Assembly (NCBI GenBank): GCA_029834535.1
Contig: JAQMWT010000486.1
Location: forward strand, 1-39,833
Reading direction: 5' to 3'
Length of the DNA stretch: 39,833 nt
Source of the DNA: Chrysophaeum taylorii
Taxonomy: Eukaryota; Sar; Pelagophyceae; Pelagomonadales; Pelagomonadaceae
In this document: one piece after another, positions 9,901-16,310 of the stretch
How positions within the stretch are numbered: position 1 is the stretch's first letter
Layout of the letters: every line of letters begins with the position of its first letter
The notes under the pieces: generated by a model
What the model was told of the DNA's origin: nothing
The model's database searches: none
Seen by the model: the letters and a program-made list of their open reading frames with translations, nothing else
Translations under genes and position numbers: made by a program

Positions 9901-10183
9901 ATTGCACACAGTGACGGAGCATCAGTTTCGCCTCGTCATCTAAGTGCGGATTGTCAGGAATTCCCAGCTCCTGCACAACCTTGTCAACTTCTTCCTTCGT
10001 AGGAATTTTAACTTTCATTGCTTCGTTGTCCTTGACATGCTCGGGAGTTTGCGGCAGCGGTGCACTCTCAGCATCGCGCGGCGCATCTTTCCATGGCACA
10101 TCGAACTTTTCTCGTATTTTCGTTTCACTTCCGGGTGGCTTTTTTTGATTCTCTCGCCTTTGACACGGACACTCGGCTCGCTC
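6482..10183 (-). CDS. Gypsy Pol: reverse transcriptase, RNase H, integrase
   Basis: The frame is open for 1,233 codons from a stop at 10184-10186; the first ATG is at 10018. Domains in order: RT with the catalytic FVDD at 9332-9340 (YxDD variant); RNase H with its acidic residues (RSDASKDG near 8880, RRLELLAV near 8720, ETDHRNL near 8660); an H-H-C-C zinc-binding integrase N-terminus (HDTPANGGH...CLVC, about 7860-8000); the DDE core with Asp at 7772-7774, Asp at 7595-7597 and Glu at 7490-7492; a GPF module (RPEWRGPFI, about 7080); and a further stretch of roughly 190 residues. No chromodomain is seen. The frame does not overlap ORF1, which stops at 10227, so expression needs re-initiation, a subgenomic RNA or recoding. 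All catalytic residues I can place are intact. Confidence 0.92.
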   Translation of the reverse strand, partial: ERAECPCQRRENQKKPPGSETKIREKFDVPWKDAPRDAESAPLPQTPEHVKDNEAMKVKIPTKEEVDKVVQELGIPDNPHLDDEAKLMLRHCVQYSWAFFDPIMRPVDSPPVSLRFKDANPRPIKMTPYRLTPAKLDCLRKQISEWCRDGVIRPANSPWGFPVLMLPKKGAEIGTSNAFRAAVDLRQLNDQLVNDSWPNIRQDDALAFLAMRRWRTCIDIRWGYHNLRLDPAAQDAVTMVSPLGAHSFLRLPLGVKTAGALFCKQMASDLSKWMYQDLVAFVDDIMMGSDDLHRHLQVLIEVMCHLAQRGYSGRTAKFHLLKDDIEFLGHISTPEGLKPNPMTLEALQKMPIPGTLPNTSPKTQIRSFIGMSNYCRRYVKGYSKIVEPLRRLCLEGVKFEWTPECQKAWDTIIEALVDSRGVYHPDYDLPFQIRSDASKDGLGAYLFQIVEVKDDAGRVTREERVIEYWSRAVPKEMRNYEPRRLELLAVILSLEHFRAYIEGHRTVLETDHRNLTFLRKATHSSGQLARWAMRLANFDPELGYKPGKSPGMSIPDCLSRNPIDHVIETDEFGEPLNHAYLVFHELPRPVDDRGVPVSGCHFIMSFITTELPEDEEEDPEKDPMKLAASHATRQRRKNRARDEPQIFKDAAAYKDYIDKIPDNMTLAEIAREQESDATCEDIRYRMAHGQTPRRSRANERFEVVKDVLYRIYADLHPMIVAPATLRKRIIRLYHDTPANGGHMGRHSTVQAIQERFWWPHMSNEVGVFISECLVCQKARTREPKRAGLLQQPVYDGDGAVLCMDLFGPLPSAGPETYLLVFFDPFSHFLILDVLNDKTAESVLESFVINILLKGYLPQMIRTDNGKEFVNKLMREFCHLFNTRYQTTIPYHAQSNPAERVNRFIKAFLRACLQGRNITDWPDFAHYIAFCYNRKFIPGTQISPFMLRLNRQPMLPTDYTLIDFDTRLLPKTRSDAAAETRERLKYYTKIVREARDKALKKQRLAYNADHVDVEYKEGSHVLLYIPFLQNKLRPEWRGPFIIKERLSPVTYRIESLDSPPEERRVHVSQITPVMVPPIVDQTIRKPEETFRDDYQHGKFVVFRIPDRKRSDWRKKIYVAEVYEPYDYQNDRVALHFYSDLGPNDDVAYFKPTSHLSHRKLKPEFKDVEGRSFTDKSRISSNTTPCVTDFAPHEIDVLIPKFTLRSGRVPEPVITPVYQKIRSRDARKAKPRSSR

Positions 10184-10226
10184 TTAATCTTCGGTTCCCG
10201 ATCTCGCTCAGGATCTGGCGGAACGT

Positions 10227-13200
10227 CTAAATTTGGTTGTCGGGGGCAGCAGAAGAAGCATGAGACGTCCCCGGCTCATCTGTTGCAGGCGGAATCAACG
10301 GTACCTCTGGAGGTTTCCATTTGGTGCGATCTTGGAGATCATCAGTCGACACCCATCTTACGACACGTGTGCGCGTGTTTAACAGCGGAACTTGTACGTG
10401 ACGAAGGGTGGTTTCATCAATTTGCAAATAATAATCAAACGGTCGGTCTGCAGGACTCAACGCTGACGGCAAAGCTTCGCCGCTCAGGTGAAATTCCTTG
10501 GTCACAGAGTTGTGCAGATCGAGCACTAATAAGGCCATCGTGTCAGGTGGCACGACGGACGCCAAGTGTTTCAACGAGGTCGTCCTGGAGAAGCCGGCCC
10601 AATCAAAATCAGGGGGCATCGTCAGCAACTCCGAAGTCATTTTCAGATTCAGAGATCTGTAATCGGAACGGTGCGGTCCTACGCGAAGCGGGACACGCGT
10701 AACGGTGTAAGCTGCGTCTGTCGCGGCTCGTGATGATCCTAAATTGTTCATCTGAAGTAAATGTCGTTCGTCGGCGTAGCCAAGTGCTGCGGCGAACTCT
10801 TGCTGCATATTCTTGCAAGTCTTTGGAACTGCGCGCAAATGGAGCGGATGGCTGGAAACCAACAATCGCACGCGACAGCTCATCAAACTGGGAGTTATGT
10901 CGTAAAAATTGACGACGTACACGTAAGGGTGCAAACGTGCAACGTAAGAAATAATCGAAGCCTCCTGCTCTATCAACCACATGAAGAAACCAGCCATCTT
11001 GCATAATTTCATCGTCCAGTGGGTAGCGGTGACTCCTTTCCCAACATCTCTGGAGGTCAAGTTGCACAGAGCGGAGTGTACGCAGGGTGGCGACGCGACA
11101 CACATCGACGACGACCATTCCGCGTAGGGTAAATAAGATTCGATCAACCGTAAGGTTGTAACATAGCGACCACACAGTGTGTGCTGCACCACAGGAATGT
11201 TCGGAAAATTCTTATGGTGGATCTGGTTGGCGGTATCCGACGCATCGAGTGCTAGCACGACTCGAAGCGACGTCCCACACGTTTCGTTGGCTCGTTGGAG
11301 ACCTAAAGTACTGCCTCCGGCTCCACTGAACAGCATCACCACCTTGCGATAAGTGATTGGAAGCCATTGAACCTTTTCATATCGGCGGCGGATCTCCGCT
11401 TCGGTGATCTCGCGGCATTTCTTTTCATCTTCTTCTGACCTTCGAGCGAAAATCAACTGATCATTGGCCAACTTTTTGACCATTTCCCGGCAAATATAAG
11501 AAACATCTGCCATACCATCGACACCGATGGTCGTCGAGAATTTCGGTCCGTCACGATCCCTGTAGATGTGACAGGCTATAAACGTAAGAGTACCCGTATC
11601 TAAACGACGGAGGGTAACCAAATCATCTTCGATCGTCTTGCCGTCTCGCGGCGTCAACGAAGTGTGAGCACATCGGGCTCTGACTCGCTCATCTCCGGGG
11701 TTGGGCATCGATACCGCGGCTTGAGCTTTCGTATCATCTGTTGTTGGCGTCTTCGCCATAACGCTCGCGTCAGCCTCTTTATCTGGCGGCTTCCGCTCTT
11801 CCTCCAAGACAATCTCGGAGGGAATCAACGCTGGTAGGGGATCCTGGTCTTCGTAATCCTTGGAAGCAAACGACCCCTCCCATAAATCATTCATTTCGTC
11901 GTTCCAGAATGCATCTGTGAATTCATTCGTCGCCTGCTGATCCTCATCAGCATCGGCGATCGGTTCCGTGTCAGCTGCGGCTTTGAGTCTGTAGCTGCGC
12001 GGTTGTTCTGGTGGCTTCTTTAGCAAGAAATTCTGAGTTCTCGTCCACCAATCCTGCAGGTTCCACGTCGGCTCGTCTTCGTCCCACTTGAGAACGCTGC
12101 TAATCTTCTTCATAAATCTATCCTTTTCTTCCGGCGGCGTATCCGTGTCTCGATCCGTAGTAACCGAAACCGTTTCGGGGGGGTCCGCAGGAAAAGATGG
12201 CGTCGTCCCCGACGTCAACTCTATCGTAAAATCGTCGTCTGCATTACTCGCGCTGGTCATCGTCTCGTCAGTCGAATGCGCGCACGAGCTATCACTGCAG
12301 AAATCCATGTCTGGCTCACAGCCAGTTCGGTCGCCAGCGGTCGTCTCTGGAGGGTCCAAAGATAAGCCGATGGTATCGAGGGCTTCCTCATCAAAAATAA
12401 ACGGTGGGTCGTCCGTGGACGACTCGTCAAATAACGTTATCGCGGACACTGGTTCACAAAGTGTAGCTTCTTCATCTTCCGAATCTGAATCGCCTTCCCA
12501 GTATCGTGGAGCTTCGAGTTCCTCGCTCGAATCTTCGAGCTCATCGCTCGACATCTGCTCATAAATCTGTGCCAAAGACCGACGATTGGTCAGCACGTCG
12601 TTGGGTGGCTCGTCCATCGGTGGGCGAGCAAGATCTTCGAATGCGGCCGCGGCAAGGGCGTCGGCTGCGTCGTCGGTGCGGGTGTCCGTGTTCGGGTACA
12701 CCGTCACTCCTAATGGTATCTGTTGACCGCAAGGGGTCGTAAATGCGAACGTTGTAGACGACTGTCCCGAGTCTTCTCGGTAACGACCATCGTCCGAATC
12801 GCGATCGCGAGATCTTCGTCGCCGGCGGCGGCGTGAATGTCTGCTAGAGCTCCTGCTATCTTTCCGTCGGCGCTGGCACGAGCTGCTACGGCTCTTGTCG
12901 TGGCGTCGGGGGCTCCGGCTATCTCGACGGCCCGGTCGTGTCGAAGACGATCGGCCGTGTCCATCTGTTAAGTGCTGCACGGTATCCATAACCGTGGTTA
13001 GCTGCGTGCCCATATCATTGAGTCTGCTCTGAATATCGTGAGCAGCGCTCGAACCGAGGGTGGCATTAGAACTGCCGTCGTCACGCGAGTGATTATTTTT
13101 CCTTTGTCGGCTCTCCCATCGTCCTCGCGAAATGGGCTTTCTGCCGTCTTCGATGTATTTGCACATCGCTACATAATAGTCGTCGGGCTCGCGGTTGCAA

Positions 13201-14417
13201 ATGACGCGGTTCCCGTGTTCATCCTTGTCGTGGGTCGCTAAGAAAAACCCACAGTCCTTGCACGTCCTCTCGAACCACTTTTTCGGATTCTCTTCGAGGC
13301 GCAAGGCTTCATATTTCGTCGTTTTATCTTTCGTTCCCGAGACGAGAGCTCGTCCTCCGCGTCCAGGCGGTGGCTTCTGCGGCTTCCCGCTCGATGGGTT
13401 CATTGAGTTTCGGCTGTTCTTCTCCGCCATGGCTGTTGCGAAGTCGTTCTCGAGCCGTGTAATCAGCGACAACGTAGACGTGAACGTCTTATATGTCGTC
13501 GGGTGTCCGCTGCGCATCGTTCGCACGCGGGATTTCAATTCGCTGGACTCCAGTCCGCGTATCAAGTAAGATATGATCTCCACATCGTTGAGATCTCGGT
13601 TGGCCACGGAACAGTACGCCATGGCTTCTTGCTGAAATTTAATGCAATACGTATGCACGTGACGTTCTCCAGAGCGTTTCGGAACGGTCGCTTGGGTCGT
13701 GCATTGTAACTTTCGTAATGATTCTTCTGCCGTCACCGGCAGCGGACAACTCCCTCGGAAATATTTCAAAATCTTGAGGCAATACTTCTCGTTCAATCGT
13801 CGTGTCCGTCGTACCACGGAACCGTACTCCTCATCGTCGATATCCTGACGTAAATAGAAAGACGCTGGGTGATCGAGGTCTTTACACAGGTCTTCATACT
13901 TCTTTAAGTGTTCTCGAAAAATCGGTGCGACTGTGTCGCGCAGGGTCGCGGGAAGCAAATATCGGAGTTTCTCCAAGCTGAAATGGTCTTCGGCTAGCGT
14001 ACTCATCACCGCGCCCGCATCTAAATCGAACTGGTCCTGATCGCGTCCATCGAGAACCAGTTTAAAAGTTTCGGTTTTTAATCCAGAGGTTGATCGCCGC
14101 TCCTTGTTGCGATCGTGTTTAGCTAACGCGCTGGCGAGTCGATCCGTAAAACCCATCAAGAACTCTTGGGTGTCGATCCTTCCGGCGCCACGCGTCTCCT
14201 CCTTATCTTCTTCATCATCGTCTTCATAGCGCGGCTTCCTAGCTTTCGCGCGTGATCGTGTAGTCGGCGGCTCTTCCTCAGCTCGGGACTCCGGGCTGCT
14301 CGCTCGCCTTGATCGACTCGGCGTACGCAACTCGTCTCTTTCACGGGTCAACGAGCTTACTTGCTCTTGGAAGGCGTCTGCTCGAGCGTTGGCCCGACGC
14401 AGTTGCTCTATTAGTTC
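10227..14417 (-). CDS. Gypsy ORF1: Gag, protease-like segment and C5 DNA methyltransferase
   Basis: An open frame of 1,396 codons between the TAA at 14418-14420 and a TAG at 10227-10229. It opens with coiled-coil sequence, then an alpha-helical Gag capsid region (about 13,450-14,100), a Cys/His cluster (CKDCGFF...H...C...C, about 13,150-13,265), an Arg-Ser-rich tract (about 12,770-12,960), a long acidic/Ser linker (about 11,650-12,700), a retropepsin-like start (GVDGMADVSYIC, 11,490-11,535) and a C5-cytosine methyltransferase domain (about 10,330-11,345). There is no ATG near the 5' edge of this frame, so translation probably begins upstream at 14783 or by readthrough of the TAA. ORF1 and Pol are in different frames. 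Fusion of a DNMT to Gag-PR is the remarkable point. Confidence 0.88.
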   Translation of the reverse strand, partial: ELIEQLRRANARADAFQEQVSSLTRERDELRTPSRSRRASSPESRAEEEPPTTRSRAKARKPRYEDDDEEDKEETRGAGRIDTQEFLMGFTDRLASALAKHDRNKERRSTSGLKTETFKLVLDGRDQDQFDLDAGAVMSTLAEDHFSLEKLRYLLPATLRDTVAPIFREHLKKYEDLCKDLDHPASFYLRQDIDDEEYGSVVRRTRRLNEKYCLKILKYFRGSCPLPVTAEESLRKLQCTTQATVPKRSGERHVHTYCIKFQQEAMAYCSVANRDLNDVEIISYLIRGLESSELKSRVRTMRSGHPTTYKTFTSTLSLITRLENDFATAMAEKNSRNSMNPSSGKPQKPPPGRGGRALVSGTKDKTTKYEALRLEENPKKWFERTCKDCGFFLATHDKDEHGNRVICNREPDDYYVAMCKYIEDGRKPISRGRWESRQRKNNHSRDDGSSNATLGSSAAHDIQSRLNDMGTQLTTVMDTVQHLTDGHGRSSSTRPGRRDSRSPRRHDKSRSSSCQRRRKDSRSSSRHSRRRRRRRSRDRDSDDGRYREDSGQSSTTFAFTTPCGQQIPLGVTVYPNTDTRTDDAADALAAAAFEDLARPPMDEPPNDVLTNRRSLAQIYEQMSSDELEDSSEELEAPRYWEGDSDSEDEEATLCEPVSAITLFDESSTDDPPFIFDEEALDTIGLSLDPPETTAGDRTGCEPDMDFCSDSSCAHSTDETMTSASNADDDFTIELTSGTTPSFPADPPETVSVTTDRDTDTPPEEKDRFMKKISSVLKWDEDEPTWNLQDWWTRTQNFLLKKPPEQPRSYRLKAAADTEPIADADEDQQATNEFTDAFWNDEMNDLWEGSFASKDYEDQDPLPALIPSEIVLEEERKPPDKEADASVMAKTPTTDDTKAQAAVSMPNPGDERVRARCAHTSLTPRDGKTIEDDLVTLRRLDTGTLTFIACHIYRDRDGPKFSTTIGVDGMADVSYICREMVKKLANDQLIFARRSEEDEKKCREITEAEIRRRYEKVQWLPITYRKVVMLFSGAGGSTLGLQRANETCGTSLRVVLALDASDTANQIHHKNFPNIPVVQHTLCGRYVTTLRLIESYLPYAEWSSSMCVASPPCVHSALCNLTSRDVGKGVTATHWTMKLCKMAGFFMWLIEQEASIISYVARLHPYVYVVNFYDITPSLMSCRVRLLVSSHPLHLRAVPKTCKNMQQEFAAALGYADERHLLQMNNLGSSRAATDAAYTVTRVPLRVGPHRSDYRSLNLKMTSELLTMPPDFDWAGFSRTTSLKHLASVVPPDTMALLVLDLHNSVTKEFHLSGEALPSALSPADRPFDYYLQIDETTLRHVQVPLLNTRTRVVRWVSTDDLQDRTKWKPPEVPLIPPATDEPGTSHASSAAPDNQI
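10330..11345 (-). other. C5-cytosine DNA methyltransferase domain in ORF1
   Basis: The conserved motif order of C5 methyltransferases can be followed. Motif I, SAM binding: VVMLFSGAGGSTLGL near 11,300-11,345. Motif II: ALDASDTANQIHHKNFP near 11,210-11,260. Motif IV with the catalytic cysteine: SPPCVHSALCN, Cys codon 11082-11084. Motif VI position: FMWLIEQE (ENV replaced, Glu kept). Motif VIII: SCRVRLLVSS, an R-x-R core. Motifs IX-X: LLTMPPDFDWAGFSR...SVVPPD near 10,500-10,625. There is little room between motifs VIII and IX, so the target-recognition domain is small. Departures from consensus (PPCQ to PPCV, ENV to EQE, GN in motif X to AS) leave activity uncertain, but the catalytic Cys and FxGxG are intact. 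Confidence 0.85.
11430..11560 (-). other. Retropepsin-like segment with altered active site, C-terminal half absent
   Basis: The context FSTTIGVDGMADVSYICREM matches the start of retroviral-type aspartic proteases, but the D(T/S)G triad reads D-G-M. The second half of the protease fold (flap and the hydrophobic-hydrophobic-Gly motif) is not present: after about 60 residues of charged linker the methyltransferase begins. The related copy at 25971-26555 has the same altered triad but keeps the second half. Confidence 0.65.
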
Positions 14418-14876
14418 TTATTTCTCCTTCCGTTGTAGCAGTTCTTTTCGTTCGTCGTCTTCCCATATTTGTTTTAAAAGTTGTTCTTGCGCGCGTTCGT
14501 TCTCTTCGCGTAATTCCCGCAAGTGAGCCTCATAGAACTCTTTCATTATCGTTGCGTCCGGGGGTTCTGCACGCGTTGACGGAGCTGTCGATCGTCCTCC
14601 CGTCGGTCTCTCCGTGGGCTTGCCGTCGTTGTAGTTTAACTCATCTTCCTCGTCAACTTCTGTATCGTGCTCTTCTTCATCGTCATCATTATCATCATCG
14701 TCATTCCGCTCGTTCGTCTCATCCTGACGGCTTGGCGGTTCTTCATATCGTAGCTGCTCGACGGCAGCATCATCGTCTTCCATATCGGCTCTGGCTCGTT
14801 CTAGTCGGCCGAGATCAGAGCGGGTCCAAAATGGTTGAGTCGTCGTCGTTCTCGTGCTCCTTCGACTCTGGAACTT
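14418..14876 (-). CDS. N-terminal Gag segment ending at an in-frame TAA
   Basis: Same frame as ORF1. The first ATG is at 14783; the protein is very acidic (runs of D and E), then becomes a charged helix (ELREENERAQEQLLKQI) that stops at TAA 14418-14420. The helix resumes directly after the stop (ELIEQLRRANARADAFQEQV), so the stop interrupts one coiled coil. Either it is a recent nonsense mutation or it is read through. A TAG at 14877-14879 marks the upstream edge. Confidence 0.6.
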   Translation of the reverse strand, partial: KFQSRRSTRTTTTQPFWTRSDLGRLERARADMEDDDAAVEQLRYEEPPSRQDETNERNDDDDNDDDEEEHDTEVDEEDELNYNDGKPTERPTGGRSTAPSTRAEPPDATIMKEFYEAHLRELREENERAQEQLLKQIWEDDERKELLQRKEK

Positions 14877-15197
14877 CTAATCGTCCACGACACGCGTAAT
14901 ATCGTCGTTGCGTGCGTCTTCCACCGACAAATCTATCAGTCCGGTGGGCGGCAGAACTCGTCTCTGCCCGGCAAACAATGCCTTATCCGTGAGTTGCGAT
15001 CTCACTCCGCTCGCCTGCGGCAGCGGTACCCGGGTTGCGCGTCGGCTAGCACCGAATCGCGCGTCGTCACTTCCGACGACTAACGTATCCGGCCGGGGAA
15101 CTTTCCCACGGCAATGGTCCTTCTGGAATTCCTTGTCGGCGCGCTTGATCAGGGCGCGCACGGCTTGTCCGGACCGTGTAGAGAATGCAAGATGCAC
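14877..15197 (-). other. In-frame leader open reading frame of the gypsy element
   Basis: A further open stretch in the same frame as Gag, about 106 codons, lies between the primer-binding site and the TAG at 14877-14879. It has no ATG near its upstream edge and no motif. It may be untranslated leader or a third piece of an originally longer Gag N-terminus. Confidence 0.35.
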
Positions 15198-15230
15198 TAG
15201 TTCGTTGCGACCGATATAGTCGCTCGAATC

Positions 15231-15248
15231 TCGTATTCCTCCACCACC
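15231..15248 (-). promoter_or_regulatory. Primer-binding site of the gypsy element
   Basis: Directly after the 5' LTR the coding strand reads TGGTGGAGGAATACGAG after one extra G, so its complement ends in CCACCA. TGG at this place is the standard start of a tRNA-primed site. The complement reads CTCGTATTCCTCCACCA and is preceded by CGAATC, resembling a tRNA T-loop, which suggests complementarity with the tRNA 3' end may be long. I cannot name the tRNA. Confidence 0.65.
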
Positions 15249-15587
15249 AGTGGCGTAAGGAGAATTTTAGGGGCTACCTGGCGTGCCTTCGAATCCTGGC
15301 TCGCCGCTCGCGTCCGTGCCCTTGGTGGGGTCACTGGACGAGGATGGCCGTTCTCCCGCCACCCGACCACAAACAACTCCCGCGCCTGGTCCTCTCAACT
15401 TGAGGACCGGCTGTTGCTTTATGATCAAGGATATATCGAAAATCAGAAATCATGGTGGCGCATGTCACGGAAAAGGAAGATGATGTCATAGAGAACACTG
15501 ACATCATCAGAACGGAGTAGGGTGCCCCTGATAAGGGGGGGGGGCTAGAAGAGGGGTAAGCCTTAGGAGGCGGGAGTTGCCGCCACA
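15249..15587 (-). repeat. 5' LTR of the gypsy element
   Basis: This 339-bp partner of 6105-6441 begins AGTGGC on the plus strand (first base changed from T) and ends GCCACA. It should carry the promoter for the minus-strand transcript. I see no unambiguous TATA box. Confidence 0.95.
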
Positions 15588-15592
15588 CTACC
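15588..15592. repeat. Target-site duplication of the gypsy element, right copy
   Basis: CTACC, identical to 6100-6104. Confidence 0.9.
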
Positions 15593-15728
15593 GACGATCG
15601 ACATGGCGTTGTTTGGGCCGCGCGTCGAGTTTCTCTGGGAGTTGTCGGGTCATCCGGGTTGCTACTGGATGGCCGACACCATAGAGGCGGTATTCGACGA
15701 AAACTCCAAGGACGGTCGCAAGAAACTC

Positions 15729-15793
15729 GGGCTGGGTTGTATCTTCGTTTCCTATAACGACGGGGGCTGGGTTGTATCTTCGTTTCCTATAAC
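15729..15793. repeat. Tandem duplication, 30-bp unit at 35-bp period
   Basis: The unit that begins GGGCTGGGTTGTATCTTCGT and ends TCCTATAAC occurs at 15729-15758 and again, identical, at 15764-15793. The second copy abuts the MITE. The 35-bp period shifts the reading frame of the host sequence. Confidence 0.9.
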
Positions 15794-16028
15794 CAGGGTC
15801 GGATAAGAAAGTTCGTACGAGCCGTTAACTATGTTTCAGTTTGTACTAAGACATACTCAACGGATTGCTGAGCTATGTTCATTTGTACTCAAGCAGTATG
15901 TGCCGCCACGCCGCGAGATCGTCGCGATGGAACTAGTCCCCATAGTGAAGTCGGCATCCTTTCGTCCCCTCACGCAAAAAAAGGAAAAACCCCACGCGTT
16001 GTAGGACCCGTCGTTGCGGCGCGGGTAG
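15794..16028. mobile_element. hAT-like MITE, copy 2, inverted and truncated at one end
   Basis: This is the inverted relative of 3728-3986. It begins CAGGGTCGGATAAGAAAG and matches copy 1 (reverse complement) with only scattered differences, but the last 25 or so bases including the far terminal repeat are missing. TATAAC flanks it on both sides (15788-15793 and 16029-16034), presumably the remains of the target duplication. Confidence 0.8.
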
Positions 16029-16310
16029 TATAACGACGGTTTCCGCGGGTGACTCGTAAACGAATCCAAGCCGGCTTCCTGGCGCTTTGTGTCCGAGGAC
16101 AAGGAATACGATGAGGAGGGGGAGGGGGAGGAGGGCGCGATGGTCGTCAATGACAACGACGACTTCGAATGGCTGTGTTCGAGGGCCCCGACGCAGGTCT
16201 TCCCCGAGGGTGCCCAGCGTGAAGGCCGGGCCAATAGAAGTGGCCCCAGCGCGCGAAAGGCGCAGTCTAAACGCCCGCACGACCCTCATTGTGTCTACAG
16301 TTCCCGATGC

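Larger units (their letters stand above)
6105..15587 (-). mobile_element. Ty3/gypsy LTR retrotransposon carrying a DNA methyltransferase domain
   Basis: A 9.48-kb element on the minus strand, bounded by 337- and 339-bp LTRs that start TGTGGC and end GCCACA, with a perfect CTACC target duplication. Reading from the right LTR: primer-binding site, leader, Gag with a cysteine/histidine cluster, an SR-rich segment, an acidic linker, a protease-like segment, a C5-cytosine methyltransferase domain, then in another frame reverse transcriptase, RNase H, integrase and a C-terminal extension, a purine-rich tract and the left LTR. The order RT-RNase H-integrase defines it as Ty3/gypsy. LTRs differ at five positions plus one G-run indel, so the insertion is young. 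Two in-frame stops in the leader/Gag region mean this copy may not be autonomous as written. Confidence 0.95.
15593..16310 (+). pseudogene. Continuation of the interrupted gene: Tudor-like module and acidic tail
   Basis: The frame leaving 6104 continues here without a shift once the gypsy element and one target duplication are subtracted. It encodes MALFGPRVEFLWELSGHPG and then GLGCIFVSYNDGG, a layout of aromatic and beta-type residues like a Tudor/PWWP-type barrel. A 30-bp unit is duplicated (15729-15758 and 15764-15793). The gene is then cut by MITE copy 2 and resumes at about 16035 with an acidic tail (EDKEYDEEGEGEEG, then NDNDDFEWLC) that fades out near 16300. One in-frame TGA occurs just after the MITE. 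Function is unknown. Confidence 0.5.

Noticed and set aside
15225..15250. Possible tRNA gene end (CGAATC...CCACCA)
   Set aside because: No acceptor, D or anticodon arms are found upstream. The position after an LTR explains it as a primer-binding site.
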